Of a stretch of 6,302 bases of DNA, positions 1-6,302 are shown one piece after another. The stretch's first letter is position 1. The number at the start of each line of letters is the position of its first letter. The translations under genes and the position numbers were made by a program. Source of the DNA: an uncultured Campylobacteraceae bacterium (GTDB lineage: Bacteria; Campylobacterota; Campylobacteria; Campylobacterales; Arcobacteraceae); contig CAJXPH010000164.1 in NCBI GenBank assembly GCA_913057765.1, positions 1 to 6,302 of the forward strand, in the 5' to 3' direction. Below the pieces are notes generated by a model. The model made no database searches. It worked only from the letters and a program-made list of their open reading frames with translations, and was not told the origin of the DNA.

Positions 1-28
1 GTATGATTGCAATTAAAATAAACTTATC

Positions 29-34
29 AAAGGA
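29..34 (+). promoter_or_regulatory. Ribosome binding site of the membrane-protein gene
   Basis: AAAGGA lies five bases before the ATG at 40 and is a good Shine-Dalgarno match, which supports that start. No promoter can be assigned in the 28 bases before it, because the window begins there and the upstream gene, if any, is not visible. Confidence 0.7.
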
Positions 35-39
35 TAAAC

Positions 40-1203
40 ATGATACTAAGAGAAAAATTTAATCCTATGTGTTTTCTTGCTTCTTTAGGAGCTGGTGGAC
101 TTTCTGTCTCATTCTTCATGTACTTAATGTTCCTCGTCCCTCATAAAGGAACACCTATGGCAACTTTTGATTATATATTTCCTGAACTTATAAAAGGAAC
201 TTGGCTTTCTATAGTTATTGCTTTTTCATTAATTTTCATCATTACTTTTGCCTTCTTTCATTTTAAACTACTTATTTGGAATACAAAACAATTTAACATG
301 TATAAAAAAACAGATGCATATAAAACACTTGTAAATTCAAATGCAGAAATTACACTTATGACTATCCCTCTTACCTATGCAATGACTATTAATGTATGTT
401 TTGTATTAGGTGCAGTTTTTGTTCCAAATCTTTGGAATATAGTTGAATATCTGTTTCCCTTTGCACTTTTAGGATTTTTAATTGCAGGATACTATGCACT
501 TAAAATAACTTTCGATTATTTTTCTAGACTATTAACTACTGGTGATTTTGACTTTACAAAAAACAATAACCTTTCTCAAATGATTTCAATCTTTGCATTA
601 TCAATGGTTTCTGTTGGTTTTGCAGCACCAGGAGCTATGAGTCATAATCTAACTATTAATGCAATTGGAATATTTGGAGCCCTATTCTTTGGTTCTTTTG
701 CAATGCTTCTATTAATAATTAAAATTACTATGGGATTTAAAAATATGTTTGAACAAGGAGTTGCATTAGAAGCGTCACCTTCACTTTGGATTATAATTCC
801 AATTTTAACACTCCTTGGAATTATGATGGTTAGAGTTTCTTTTGGATTAGACCATAACTTTGATTCAAGTTTAAGTAAATCATCACTATTTACACTTACC
901 TCAGTTATTTTGTCTATTCAAATTATTTTTGGTATCTTAGGATATAAAGTAATGAAAACAAATGGATACTTTGAAAAATATATAGAAGATGAAAATGCAA
1001 GATCATCAGTATCTTTTGCACTAATCTGTCCAGGTGTAGCTTTTATGGTATTTGGAATGTTCTTTATCAATTTTGGGCTAACATATAATGAAGTATTGAC
1101 AAAATATTCAATTTTTTACTTCATACTTATGATTCCATTTATTTTTATTCAATATAAAACTGTCATTTACTTCTTCAAACTAAAAAGCAAATTCAATTTT
1201 TAA
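40..1203 (+). CDS. Ten-helix integral membrane protein, TehA/SLAC1-like (possible TsoY family)
   Basis: The 387-residue product is almost entirely hydrophobic segments. I count about ten membrane helices, roughly at residues 10-33, 52-78, 103-130, 135-158, 178-200, 205-228, 247-267, 282-303, 325-347 and 357-378, with no signal peptide or soluble domain. Ten helices, an N-terminal Gly-rich helix (SLGAGGLSVSFF), the phrase MTIPLTYAM in helix 3 and a polar stretch before helix 7 (LEASPSLWIIIP) resemble the TDT/SLAC1 fold of TehA-type anion channels and transporters. From memory, the start (NPMCFLASLGAGGL) also resembles proteins annotated as the TsoY family, some of which are selenoproteins. Here residue 11 is an ordinary cysteine (TGT, 70-72). 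Substrate and role are unknown. The start is supported by AAAGGA five bases upstream. A hairpin 21 bases after the stop may end the transcript. Being a membrane protein is near certain; the family is inferred. Confidence 0.85.
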   Translation: MILREKFNPMCFLASLGAGGLSVSFFMYLMFLVPHKGTPMATFDYIFPELIKGTWLSIVIAFSLIFIITFAFFHFKLLIWNTKQFNMYKKTDAYKTLVNSNAEITLMTIPLTYAMTINVCFVLGAVFVPNLWNIVEYLFPFALLGFLIAGYYALKITFDYFSRLLTTGDFDFTKNNNLSQMISIFALSMVSVGFAAPGAMSHNLTINAIGIFGALFFGSFAMLLLIIKITMGFKNMFEQGVALEASPSLWIIIPILTLLGIMMVRVSFGLDHNFDSSLSKSSLFTLTSVILSIQIIFGILGYKVMKTNGYFEKYIEDENARSSVSFALICPGVAFMVFGMFFINFGLTYNEVLTKYSIFYFILMIPFIFIQYKTVIYFFKLKSKFNF

Positions 1204-1222
1204 CAAATAACTATTTTTAAAA

Positions 1223-1231
1223 TGATACAAT
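1223..1231 (+). promoter_or_regulatory. Candidate extended -10 promoter for the hydrolase gene
   Basis: TGATACAAT matches an extended -10 element (TGn followed by TACAAT, five of six matches to TATAAT). It lies in the 57-base gap before the ATG at 1261, behind an A/T-rich stretch, and no clear -35 is visible. Campylobacterota promoters often lack a conserved -35. Transcription would start near 1238, giving a leader of about 23 bases. In DNA this AT-rich, a chance match is quite possible. Confidence 0.4.
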
Positions 1232-1256
1232 CTCTAATAAAAGCTAGAGGTTGTAT
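1225..1256 (+). terminator. Hairpin with short U tract after the membrane-protein gene
   Basis: Bases 1225-1236 pair with 1245-1256 to give a 12-base-pair stem containing one G-U pair (1231 with 1250) around an 8-base loop (1237-1244). The sequence continues TTTA, so with the last stem base the U run is four. This is a plausible but weak intrinsic terminator for the gene ending at 1203. The 3' arm contains AGAGG (1246-1250), the only ribosome-binding-like sequence before the ATG at 1261, so the same structure could hide that site in read-through transcripts. Confidence 0.5.
1246..1250 (+). promoter_or_regulatory. Ribosome binding site that decides the hydrolase start
   Basis: AGAGG lies ten bases before the ATG at 1261. 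Spacing is slightly long. The in-frame ATG at 1222 has no purine-rich site before it (its upstream sequence is A/T only) and would add 13 residues ahead of an already complete signal peptide, so 1261 is preferred. Confidence 0.5.
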
Positions 1257-1260
1257 TTTA

Positions 1261-2547
1261 ATGTCAAACATTTATATTCCTATTAAACATATACTGTTAT
1301 ATTCTTTCATCCTTTTTTTTACTGCATGTTCATACAAAAACGTAGATGTATTAGATATAAAGAAATATTCTCAAAACCCTACTTCTTATACAAAAGACCT
1401 TAAAAGTCGTAATCTTAACCAAGAAGAATTAACAAAAGAATTTATATCAAACTATTTCTCTGTTTGGCATTTAGACAAACTTTCTTTCACAAAAGAAGAA
1501 GCTACATGGGGGAATGTATATTCGAAAAAAGAAATCTATTTAGAAAATCATTTATTAGCTTCAAAAGATTGGTTTGAAAAACAAATAATTAACTCAAATT
1601 TTGAAAACTATAATCAAATTCAACAAAAAGCAATTTTGACTAAAAATAGTGATTTTAGAGTTTTCCCAACTAGTAGTAGAATGTTTTATAATCCTTCAAA
1701 AGCAGGAGAAGGATTTCCTTTTGATTATAACCAGAACTCAAGAGTAAAAATAAATACACCTGTTCTTATTTCACACTATTCTAAAGACAAGGCTTGGGCT
1801 TTTGTTGAGTCTCATTATGTTTTAGGATGGATTAGACTTGATAATCTTCTTTTGATAGATCAAACCCTAGAAGAAGAATTTATAAGTGACGAATTATATG
1901 TAATAATAAAAGAAGGTTTTGAAATATTTGATAAAACTTCTTTAGAAGATTTAAAAGTGGGAACCTTCTTTACAAAAAAAGATGATAAATATTTAGTTGC
2001 AAGTGCTAATGGATTTAAAAAAGTAAATATATCTGATTATAAAATTAGAAAACTACCTATTAAGTTTGATTCAAAAAATATAGAACTTATATCAAAAGAG
2101 TTTATTGGTGAACCTTATGGATGGGGTGGAATTAATAATCACAGAGATTGTTCAAGTTTTACTCAAGATTTCTTTACACCTTTTGCTATCTATTTAAAAA
2201 GAAATTCTAAAAGTCAAACAGAACTTCATAAATATATTGACCTTTCAAAATTCTCTGACAAAGAAAAAAAAGAGTTTATACTTAAAAATGCAGAACCTTT
2301 TTTGACACTAGTGTACTTAAGAGGCCATATTATGCTTTATGTAGGAAGTGAAAAGAATGAACCACTTGTAATGCATAATGTTTGGGGAGTTAGAACAAAA
2401 AGTTTCTTTGGAGAAAGTGGAAGAAATATAATAGGTAAAACTGTGATAACAACACTTGAACCAGGATTAGAGTTAAATAATATTAATCCAGATAAAACCT
2501 TACTAAAAAAAGTTAGAGGGATAGTTTTACTAAATAAAAAGCAATAA
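1261..2547 (+). CDS. Lipoprotein peptidoglycan hydrolase, SH3 and NlpC/P60 (C40 peptidase) domains
   Basis: From the ATG at 1261 the product has 428 residues. A lipoprotein signal peptide ends in FFTAC with Cys23 as the probable lipidated residue; Phe at -3 is a slightly unusual lipobox. An N-terminal NlpC/P60-associated region follows (about 40-130), then a bacterial SH3 segment (about 130-205: RVFPTSSRMFYNP, GEGFPFDYNQNS, GWIRLDNL). The C40 cysteine peptidase domain is at about 280-425. Cys297 in RDCSSF, His356 in RGHIMLYVG and His372 in VMHNVWG fit the catalytic Cys-His-His set. Such enzymes cut peptide stems of peptidoglycan in the periplasm. An in-frame ATG at 1222 would give 441 residues but has no ribosome binding site and overlaps the hairpin. 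The gene probably shares a transcript with the dehydrogenase gene 29 bases downstream. The class is secure; the exact bond cut is not known. Confidence 0.9.
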   Translation: MSNIYIPIKHILLYSFILFFTACSYKNVDVLDIKKYSQNPTSYTKDLKSRNLNQEELTKEFISNYFSVWHLDKLSFTKEEATWGNVYSKKEIYLENHLLASKDWFEKQIINSNFENYNQIQQKAILTKNSDFRVFPTSSRMFYNPSKAGEGFPFDYNQNSRVKINTPVLISHYSKDKAWAFVESHYVLGWIRLDNLLLIDQTLEEEFISDELYVIIKEGFEIFDKTSLEDLKVGTFFTKKDDKYLVASANGFKKVNISDYKIRKLPIKFDSKNIELISKEFIGEPYGWGGINNHRDCSSFTQDFFTPFAIYLKRNSKSQTELHKYIDLSKFSDKEKKEFILKNAEPFLTLVYLRGHIMLYVGSEKNEPLVMHNVWGVRTKSFFGESGRNIIGKTVITTLEPGLELNNINPDKTLLKKVRGIVLLNKKQ

Positions 2548-2565
2548 TAAAATAGCATACTTAAG

Positions 2566-2570
2566 AAGGA
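2566..2570 (+). promoter_or_regulatory. Ribosome binding site of the SDR gene
   Basis: AAGGA lies six bases before the ATG at 2577, inside the 29-base gap after the hydrolase stop. The good site and the short gap, with no hairpin seen between the genes, support independent initiation on a shared transcript. Confidence 0.7.
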
Positions 2571-2576
2571 TGCATA

Positions 2577-4001
2577 ATGAAAGTTTTACTTACAGGTTCT
2601 ACAGGATATATAGGAAGAAGACTTAAACAAAAACTTTTAAAAAATAAAGACATCCAATTAAAACTTTATGTTAGAAATAAAAAAGCCCTTTCTAAAAATA
2701 TTCCAGAAGAAATTGAAGTTTTTGAAGGGGATACTTTTGATAAAGAAAAACTCAAGAATGCCTTAAAAGATGTAGATATAGCCTACTATTTAATACACTC
2801 ATTAAACAATAAAAACTATAAAGATTTAGATAGAATCTCTGCTCAAAACTTTTTAGATATTGCAAAAGAATGCAAGGTCAAAAGAATTGTATATTTAGGT
2901 GGTCTAGGAGTAAAAAATGCAGATACAAGTGAACACCTTTTAAGTAGGCTTGAAACGGGAGAAGTCTTAAGTTCAGATAATAATGTACAAACAGTGTGGA
3001 TACGTGCTGGTGTTATTATTGGTTCAGGGAGTACTAGTTTTGAAATTATTAGAAACCTAACTGAGAAACTTCCAATTATGACCACCCCTAAATGGGTATA
3101 TACAAAAGCTCAGCCTATTGCAGTAAGTGATGTATTAAAATATTTAGAAAAATCTTTATATTTAGAAGAAAAAGAAAATTTAATAATTGATATAGGATGT
3201 GAACAATTAACATATAAAGATATGATGATACAAACAGGGAAAGCTCTTGGATTAAAAAGAATCCTGATTCCTTTGCCTTTTTTATCTATAAATATATCTT
3301 CGTACTGGTTAAATCTTTTTACTCCTGTTCCTTTTACAGTTGCAAAAGCACTAATTGCTGGACTAAAGTCTGAAGTAATTGTACAAAATGACAATGCGAA
3401 AAAATACTTTCCCAAAATAGATCCTGTCTCATTTGAAGAATCAATTAAAATTGCCGTTAATGAAATAAAAAATGATCAAGTAATCAGTAGATGGACAGAT
3501 AATAGCGGTAAAATTTGGGATAGAGACCATAAAAAAGAAATTGCAGATGCAATATTTGTAGATAGAAAAGAAAAAGATATATCACATTTGTCAAAAGAAC
3601 ATGTATATAATAGTTTTTTATCTATTGGTGGAGAAAATGGCTGGTTCGACTATGATTTCTTATGGAAATTAAGAGGAATAGTTGACAAACTAATTGGTGG
3701 AGTAGGACTAAAACGTGGAAGAAGAAGTTCAGAAGAACTAAGAATTGGGGACTCTTTAGATTTCTGGAAAGTTGTTGACATAAAACAAAATGAAAGACTT
3801 CTTTTATATGCACAAATGAAAATACCAGGGAATGCATGGTTGGAATTTAAAATACAAGATAATAAATTAATTCAATCTGCTTACTTTTATCCCAAAGGAG
3901 TTTTTGGTAGATTATATTGGTATAGCTTAATTCCTTTACACCATTTCGTATTTACAAACATGATTGAATCTATTATAAAAAAAGCTGCCAATGAAGATTA
4001 A
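2577..4001 (+). CDS. Atypical SDR oxidoreductase with C-terminal DUF2867 domain (YbjT-like)
   Basis: The 474-residue product opens with a Rossmann strand and the nucleotide-binding motif TGSTGYIG (Gly7, Gly10, Gly13). RIVYLGGLG follows at about 103-111 and SRLETGEVL at 123-131. The classical YxxxK catalytic pair is not evident, as is usual for atypical short-chain dehydrogenases. Residues about 345-470 form a DUF2867 domain with strong landmarks: GGENGWFDYDFLW, RGIVDKLIGGVGLKRGRR, GDSLDFWKV, MKIPGNAWLEF and GRLYWYSLIPLHHFVF. Length and domain order match E. coli YbjT (about 476 residues). It probably binds NAD(P) in the cytoplasm; the hydrophobic stretch near 228-265 may touch the membrane. 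Substrate is unknown and no role with the hydrolase upstream can be read from the sequence. The 3' end overlaps the convergent gene by 29 bases. Confidence 0.93.
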   Translation: MKVLLTGSTGYIGRRLKQKLLKNKDIQLKLYVRNKKALSKNIPEEIEVFEGDTFDKEKLKNALKDVDIAYYLIHSLNNKNYKDLDRISAQNFLDIAKECKVKRIVYLGGLGVKNADTSEHLLSRLETGEVLSSDNNVQTVWIRAGVIIGSGSTSFEIIRNLTEKLPIMTTPKWVYTKAQPIAVSDVLKYLEKSLYLEEKENLIIDIGCEQLTYKDMMIQTGKALGLKRILIPLPFLSINISSYWLNLFTPVPFTVAKALIAGLKSEVIVQNDNAKKYFPKIDPVSFEESIKIAVNEIKNDQVISRWTDNSGKIWDRDHKKEIADAIFVDRKEKDISHLSKEHVYNSFLSIGGENGWFDYDFLWKLRGIVDKLIGGVGLKRGRRSSEELRIGDSLDFWKVVDIKQNERLLLYAQMKIPGNAWLEFKIQDNKLIQSAYFYPKGVFGRLYWYSLIPLHHFVFTNMIESIIKKAANED

Positions 4002-4728
4002 ACTTTTTTTCAAACTGTGTTAGTCTATTAAAAAGGAAGGAGTTAATACTCTCTTCTTTAAATATAAAAAAATAAACTCTCGGAGAATATGGTTTATGTT
4101 TTATTGCAAGGACAAAGGAAAAACTCTTTTTAAGCTCTTTTTTAATAATTAGAATTTGTTTATCATGAGCCATACTTCTATTTAAATGATGATATACAAG
4201 CACGCATTTTCCAATATCATATAAAAACTCTATTTCATCAATAAAAATATATTTTCCACTTTTTATTTTTTTATTAAAAAACTCAAAATTTAAAACTTCT
4301 ATATCTTTACACTCTTCATCTTTAAGCACTTTTGTTGCAATACCATTGTCTGGGTCAACAAAGATGAAATCAGCACCTTGTGAGAAAGATATGGCTTTGT
4401 TAAACCAATTTTTTCTATATTCTAAGTTATCTTTCCCATCTATATTTACATATTCTGAAAAATATTCACAATTTTGAAGAAGTTTTGCATTTTCTAAAGC
4501 TTTTACATCTCTTTTTGTATTTATTATATTTTTAAATGACTTTTCTAAAAAAGGGTCAAGATCTTTGATTTTTTCAAAATAGTTAATATATTTTCCATCA
4601 TTATTATGATTTTCATCTGGATACATGTACCATATTTGTTTTAACTTATAATCTGTATCATTAAATAAGTATCGCAGCAGTTGAAACTTTCCAAAGTCGC
4701 CTATATCTGCTGCATATCTATTTTGCAT
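3973..4728 (-). CDS. Conserved protein of unknown function, DPDNG motif, coupled to RND permease
   Basis: The 251-residue product is soluble, with no signal peptide or membrane helix. It begins MQNRYAADIGDFGKFQLLRYL, a start I remember from a widespread uncharacterised family (NRYxxDIGDFGKxxLLR). Other landmarks are WYMYPDENHNNDGK (33-46), FIFVDPDNGI (121-130), KYIFIDEIEFL (159-169) and VYHHLNRS (178-185). The hydrophobic strand ending in DPDNG sits where Rossmann-type methyltransferases carry a DPPY/NPPY-like motif, but no clear SAM-binding glycine motif is visible, so this is only a hint; a nuclease-like role cannot be excluded either. Its ATG shares a base with the stop of the permease gene (TAATG at 4730-4726) and the ribosome binding site is weak (GAAAGA, 4736-4731), pointing to translational coupling. 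Base composition matches the neighbours. The gene is surely real; function is not assigned. Confidence 0.85.
   Translation of the reverse strand: MQNRYAADIGDFGKFQLLRYLFNDTDYKLKQIWYMYPDENHNNDGKYINYFEKIKDLDPFLEKSFKNIINTKRDVKALENAKLLQNCEYFSEYVNIDGKDNLEYRKNWFNKAISFSQGADFIFVDPDNGIATKVLKDEECKDIEVLNFEFFNKKIKSGKYIFIDEIEFLYDIGKCVLVYHHLNRSMAHDKQILIIKKELKKSFSFVLAIKHKPYSPRVYFFIFKEESINSFLFNRLTQFEKKFNLHWQLFL
3977..4010. terminator. A-G/C-T inverted repeat at the convergent gene junction
   Basis: A7G (3977-3984) is mirrored by CT7 (4003-4010) around an 18-base loop that contains the stop codon of the SDR gene. It reads the same on both strands and lies where both transcripts should end. The stem is nearly all A-U with a large loop, so it would be weak. 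It could act as a poor bidirectional terminator or be chance in AT-rich DNA. Confidence 0.2.
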
Positions 4729-6253
4729 TATCTTTCTGCTTTCCTTAAATATATAAGTCTATAAACCATAGGTACATAATAAAGATTTAAAATTGTTGCC
4801 CAAAGTATTCCAAACCCCAAAGAAATGGCCATAGGTTGTAATATCAACGCTTGTCCAGAAGCAAAGAACATTAAAGTTGAAAGTCCTAGTATTGTTGTAG
4901 CGGATGTCAGTAAAATAGGTCTTAATCTCATTAACGCATATTCTTCAAGTTCTAAAAGAGTTTTACCTTTTTTAATAAAATCCATCATGATAATCCCATC
5001 ATTTACAATAACTCCAGCAAGTCCAACTATACCAATGAGACTTGGCATTGTTATATTAATTCCTATAACTAAATGTCCTACTAAAACACCTAAGATTGAT
5101 AAAGGTACAGTTGATAGAATAATTAAAGATTTTACAACGGAATCAAACATCCAAATTAAAGCAATGAAGATAAGAATAATAGCTAATAAAGCAGCTTCTC
5201 CCATCTCTCTTTGAACTTTTTGATTCTCTTCTTGTTCCCCTTTTACTTCTATTAATACTTCTTTTCCAAGCTCTTCTAATGTTGGATTTAATTGTTCAAA
5301 GATTTCAGAAGACGTTACGCCATCAGAACTTGCAGTAATTGATACAATTCGTTTATTGTTTTCTTTAAATATCTGAGATAAAGCTTTTTGTTCAATAATA
5401 CTAACAACATCCGTTAAAAGCACTTTTTGATTACTCCCTGGTACTAATATTTCAAAAGAATCCAATGAACTAAGAGTATCTTTATTTTTACTTTGGAAAA
5501 CAACTTCAACAATTCCATCATCATCAAACATTTTAGAATATGTACCTTTAAAATATAAAGGTCTAATATTTGAAACAATATAACTCTCAGTAAATCCAAG
5601 TCTTTGTCCATAAGGGTTTACTTTAAATTTAAGTTCAACATTTCCTTCTAAAATATCATCTGCAATATTTGAAACACCCTTAATAGATGATAATTTATCT
5701 TTTATTATAGTTACAGCATTTGAGATTTTTTCATTGTTTCCACTAATTGCAAGTTCTATATCATTTTTAACAATCCCTGCACCGGGAACAAAAACCTTAA
5801 ACTCTTCATATTTTTTACTTTCAATTAGAGGTTTTAAAAGCTCTTTTAATTCAGCTTCAATATCTTGGGCTGACTTCTCTCTTTTCATATTTGTATCATC
5901 ATATTTAGGAGACAAATAAGGATTTATATATTTATCAAAAGCATTTTGAGGAGCTCTTTCATAAAGATTTACAAATATATGAAAATAGAACTCTTCACTC
6001 TGCGGTATATTTTTACCATCAAGTCTCATCCCTATTACAGAAGATACTGAGTCTAGATTATTTTCAAAGTCATATTCTTTTAATATTTTTTGTTCTATTC
6101 TTGCAACTAATTCTTCAGTTTGTTCAATCTTTTTTCCCACACCTACTGAACCGTTAATATACACTTGCGTGGAATCAAAATCTGGTAAAAATTGAAATCT
6201 AGAATTTACTGCTAAAAAATACGTTGCAGAAAGAATTGATGCAACCATAATAA
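4728..6253 (-). CDS. RND efflux permease, C-terminal half only (5' end cut by contig end)
   Basis: The last 506 or so residues of an RND (AcrB-superfamily) inner-membrane proton-driven exporter. Numbering from Met at 6248, residues 1-15 are the tail of helix 7, about 16-350 form the second periplasmic (porter/docking) loop, and helices 8-12 lie near 351-367, 372-395, 400-423, 446-466 and 472-500. Landmarks are LIGIVGLAGVIVNDGIIMMDFI in helix 10 and the cytoplasmic LRPILLTSATTILGL before helix 11. Full permeases have about 1,000 residues and twelve helices, so the first half is missing. The frame stays open past 6248 to the adaptor junction at 6253 (codon ATT at 6251-6249), so that Met is internal. 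The helix-10 Lys of AcrB appears replaced by Asn416-Asp417, as in non-AcrB RND groups. Adaptor and outer-membrane partner genes are not in the window. The substrate is unknown. Confidence 0.92.
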
Positions 6254-6302
6254 CTGTCTCTTATACACATCTGACGCTGCCGACGAAGAGGATAGTGTAG
6301 AT
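6254..6302. other. Illumina Nextera (Tn5) library adaptor, not genomic
   Basis: Bases 6254-6272 are exactly the 19-base Tn5 mosaic end used in Nextera libraries (CTGTCTCTTATACACATCT). Bases 6273-6286 (GACGCTGCCGACGA) complete the read-1-side adaptor. Bases 6287-6294 (AGAGGATA) are the reverse complement of the i5 index TATCCTCT, which I recall as Nextera index 503, and 6295-6302 (GTGTAGAT) begin the reverse complement of the P5 flow-cell sequence. The GC-rich stretch contrasts with the AT-rich genome. This is untrimmed read-through adaptor left at a contig end. It introduces a TAA in the frame of the permease (6263-6261). Confidence 0.98.

Noticed and set aside
3..62. Short open frame at the left edge (ATG at 3 to TAA at 60-62)
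   Set aside because: Nineteen codons overlapping the start of a real gene; it could be the tail of an upstream gene but other frames also end within the first 16 bases, so nothing can be assigned.
1222..1260. ATG at 1222 as start of the hydrolase gene (441 residues)
   Set aside because: It has no ribosome binding site, lies at the hairpin, and puts 13 extra residues (MIQSLIKARGCIL) before a signal peptide that is complete from 1261.
2337..3837. Several - strand open frames of 71-101 codons under the hydrolase and SDR genes
   Set aside because: They are antisense to well-conserved NlpC/P60, Rossmann and DUF2867 coding sequence and show no family features of their own.
4030..4060. GAG/CTC hairpin near the end of the DPDNG-motif gene
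   Set aside because: Only three to four base pairs inside coding sequence; too weak to be a terminator.
4825..5214. 129-codon + strand open frame inside the permease
   Set aside because: It lies antisense to conserved helices 8-12 of the RND protein; it is a shadow of that gene with no recognisable protein features.
6254..6272. Natural Tn5 or IS50 end
   Set aside because: The 19-base mosaic end is an engineered hybrid and is followed directly by Nextera primer, index and P5 bases, so it is library adaptor.

Overview
The window reads as about 6.25 kb of AT-rich bacterial chromosome with 49 bases of sequencing-library adaptor at its right end. Very low GC, A/T-ending codons, short intergenic gaps and the family content fit a Campylobacterota genome, most likely an Arcobacter-type bacterium. 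The genus is inferred from composition and remembered protein flavour, not from a search. I see no rRNA, tRNA, CRISPR array, insertion sequence, prophage or defence locus.

Left, + strand: a complete ten-helix membrane protein of the TehA/SLAC1-like type (40-1203, possibly the family named TsoY), then a lipoprotein peptidoglycan hydrolase with SH3 and NlpC/P60 domains (1261-2547), then an atypical short-chain dehydrogenase with a C-terminal DUF2867 domain (2577-4001, like E. coli YbjT). A hairpin at 1225-1256 separates the first two genes. It overlaps a candidate extended -10 promoter and covers the ribosome binding site of the hydrolase gene. The hydrolase and dehydrogenase genes are 29 bases apart and probably share a transcript.

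Right, - strand: the C-terminal half of an RND efflux permease (4728 to the end of genomic sequence) followed by a 251-residue conserved protein of unknown function (3973-4728). Their stop and start codons share one base (TAATG), so they are probably translationally coupled. The last gene converges on the dehydrogenase gene and overlaps its 3' end by 29 bases.

From 6254 to 6302 the sequence is the Illumina Nextera (Tn5) adaptor: mosaic end, read primer, 8-base index and start of the P5 sequence. The true contig end is therefore at about 6253. The permease is cut by the contig boundary, and the methionine codon at 6248 is an internal residue rather than its start. The strongest unusual signal here is this artefact. 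The biological points worth a second look are the hairpin/promoter arrangement at 1223-1260, the uncharacterised protein coupled to the permease, and the identity of the first membrane protein.
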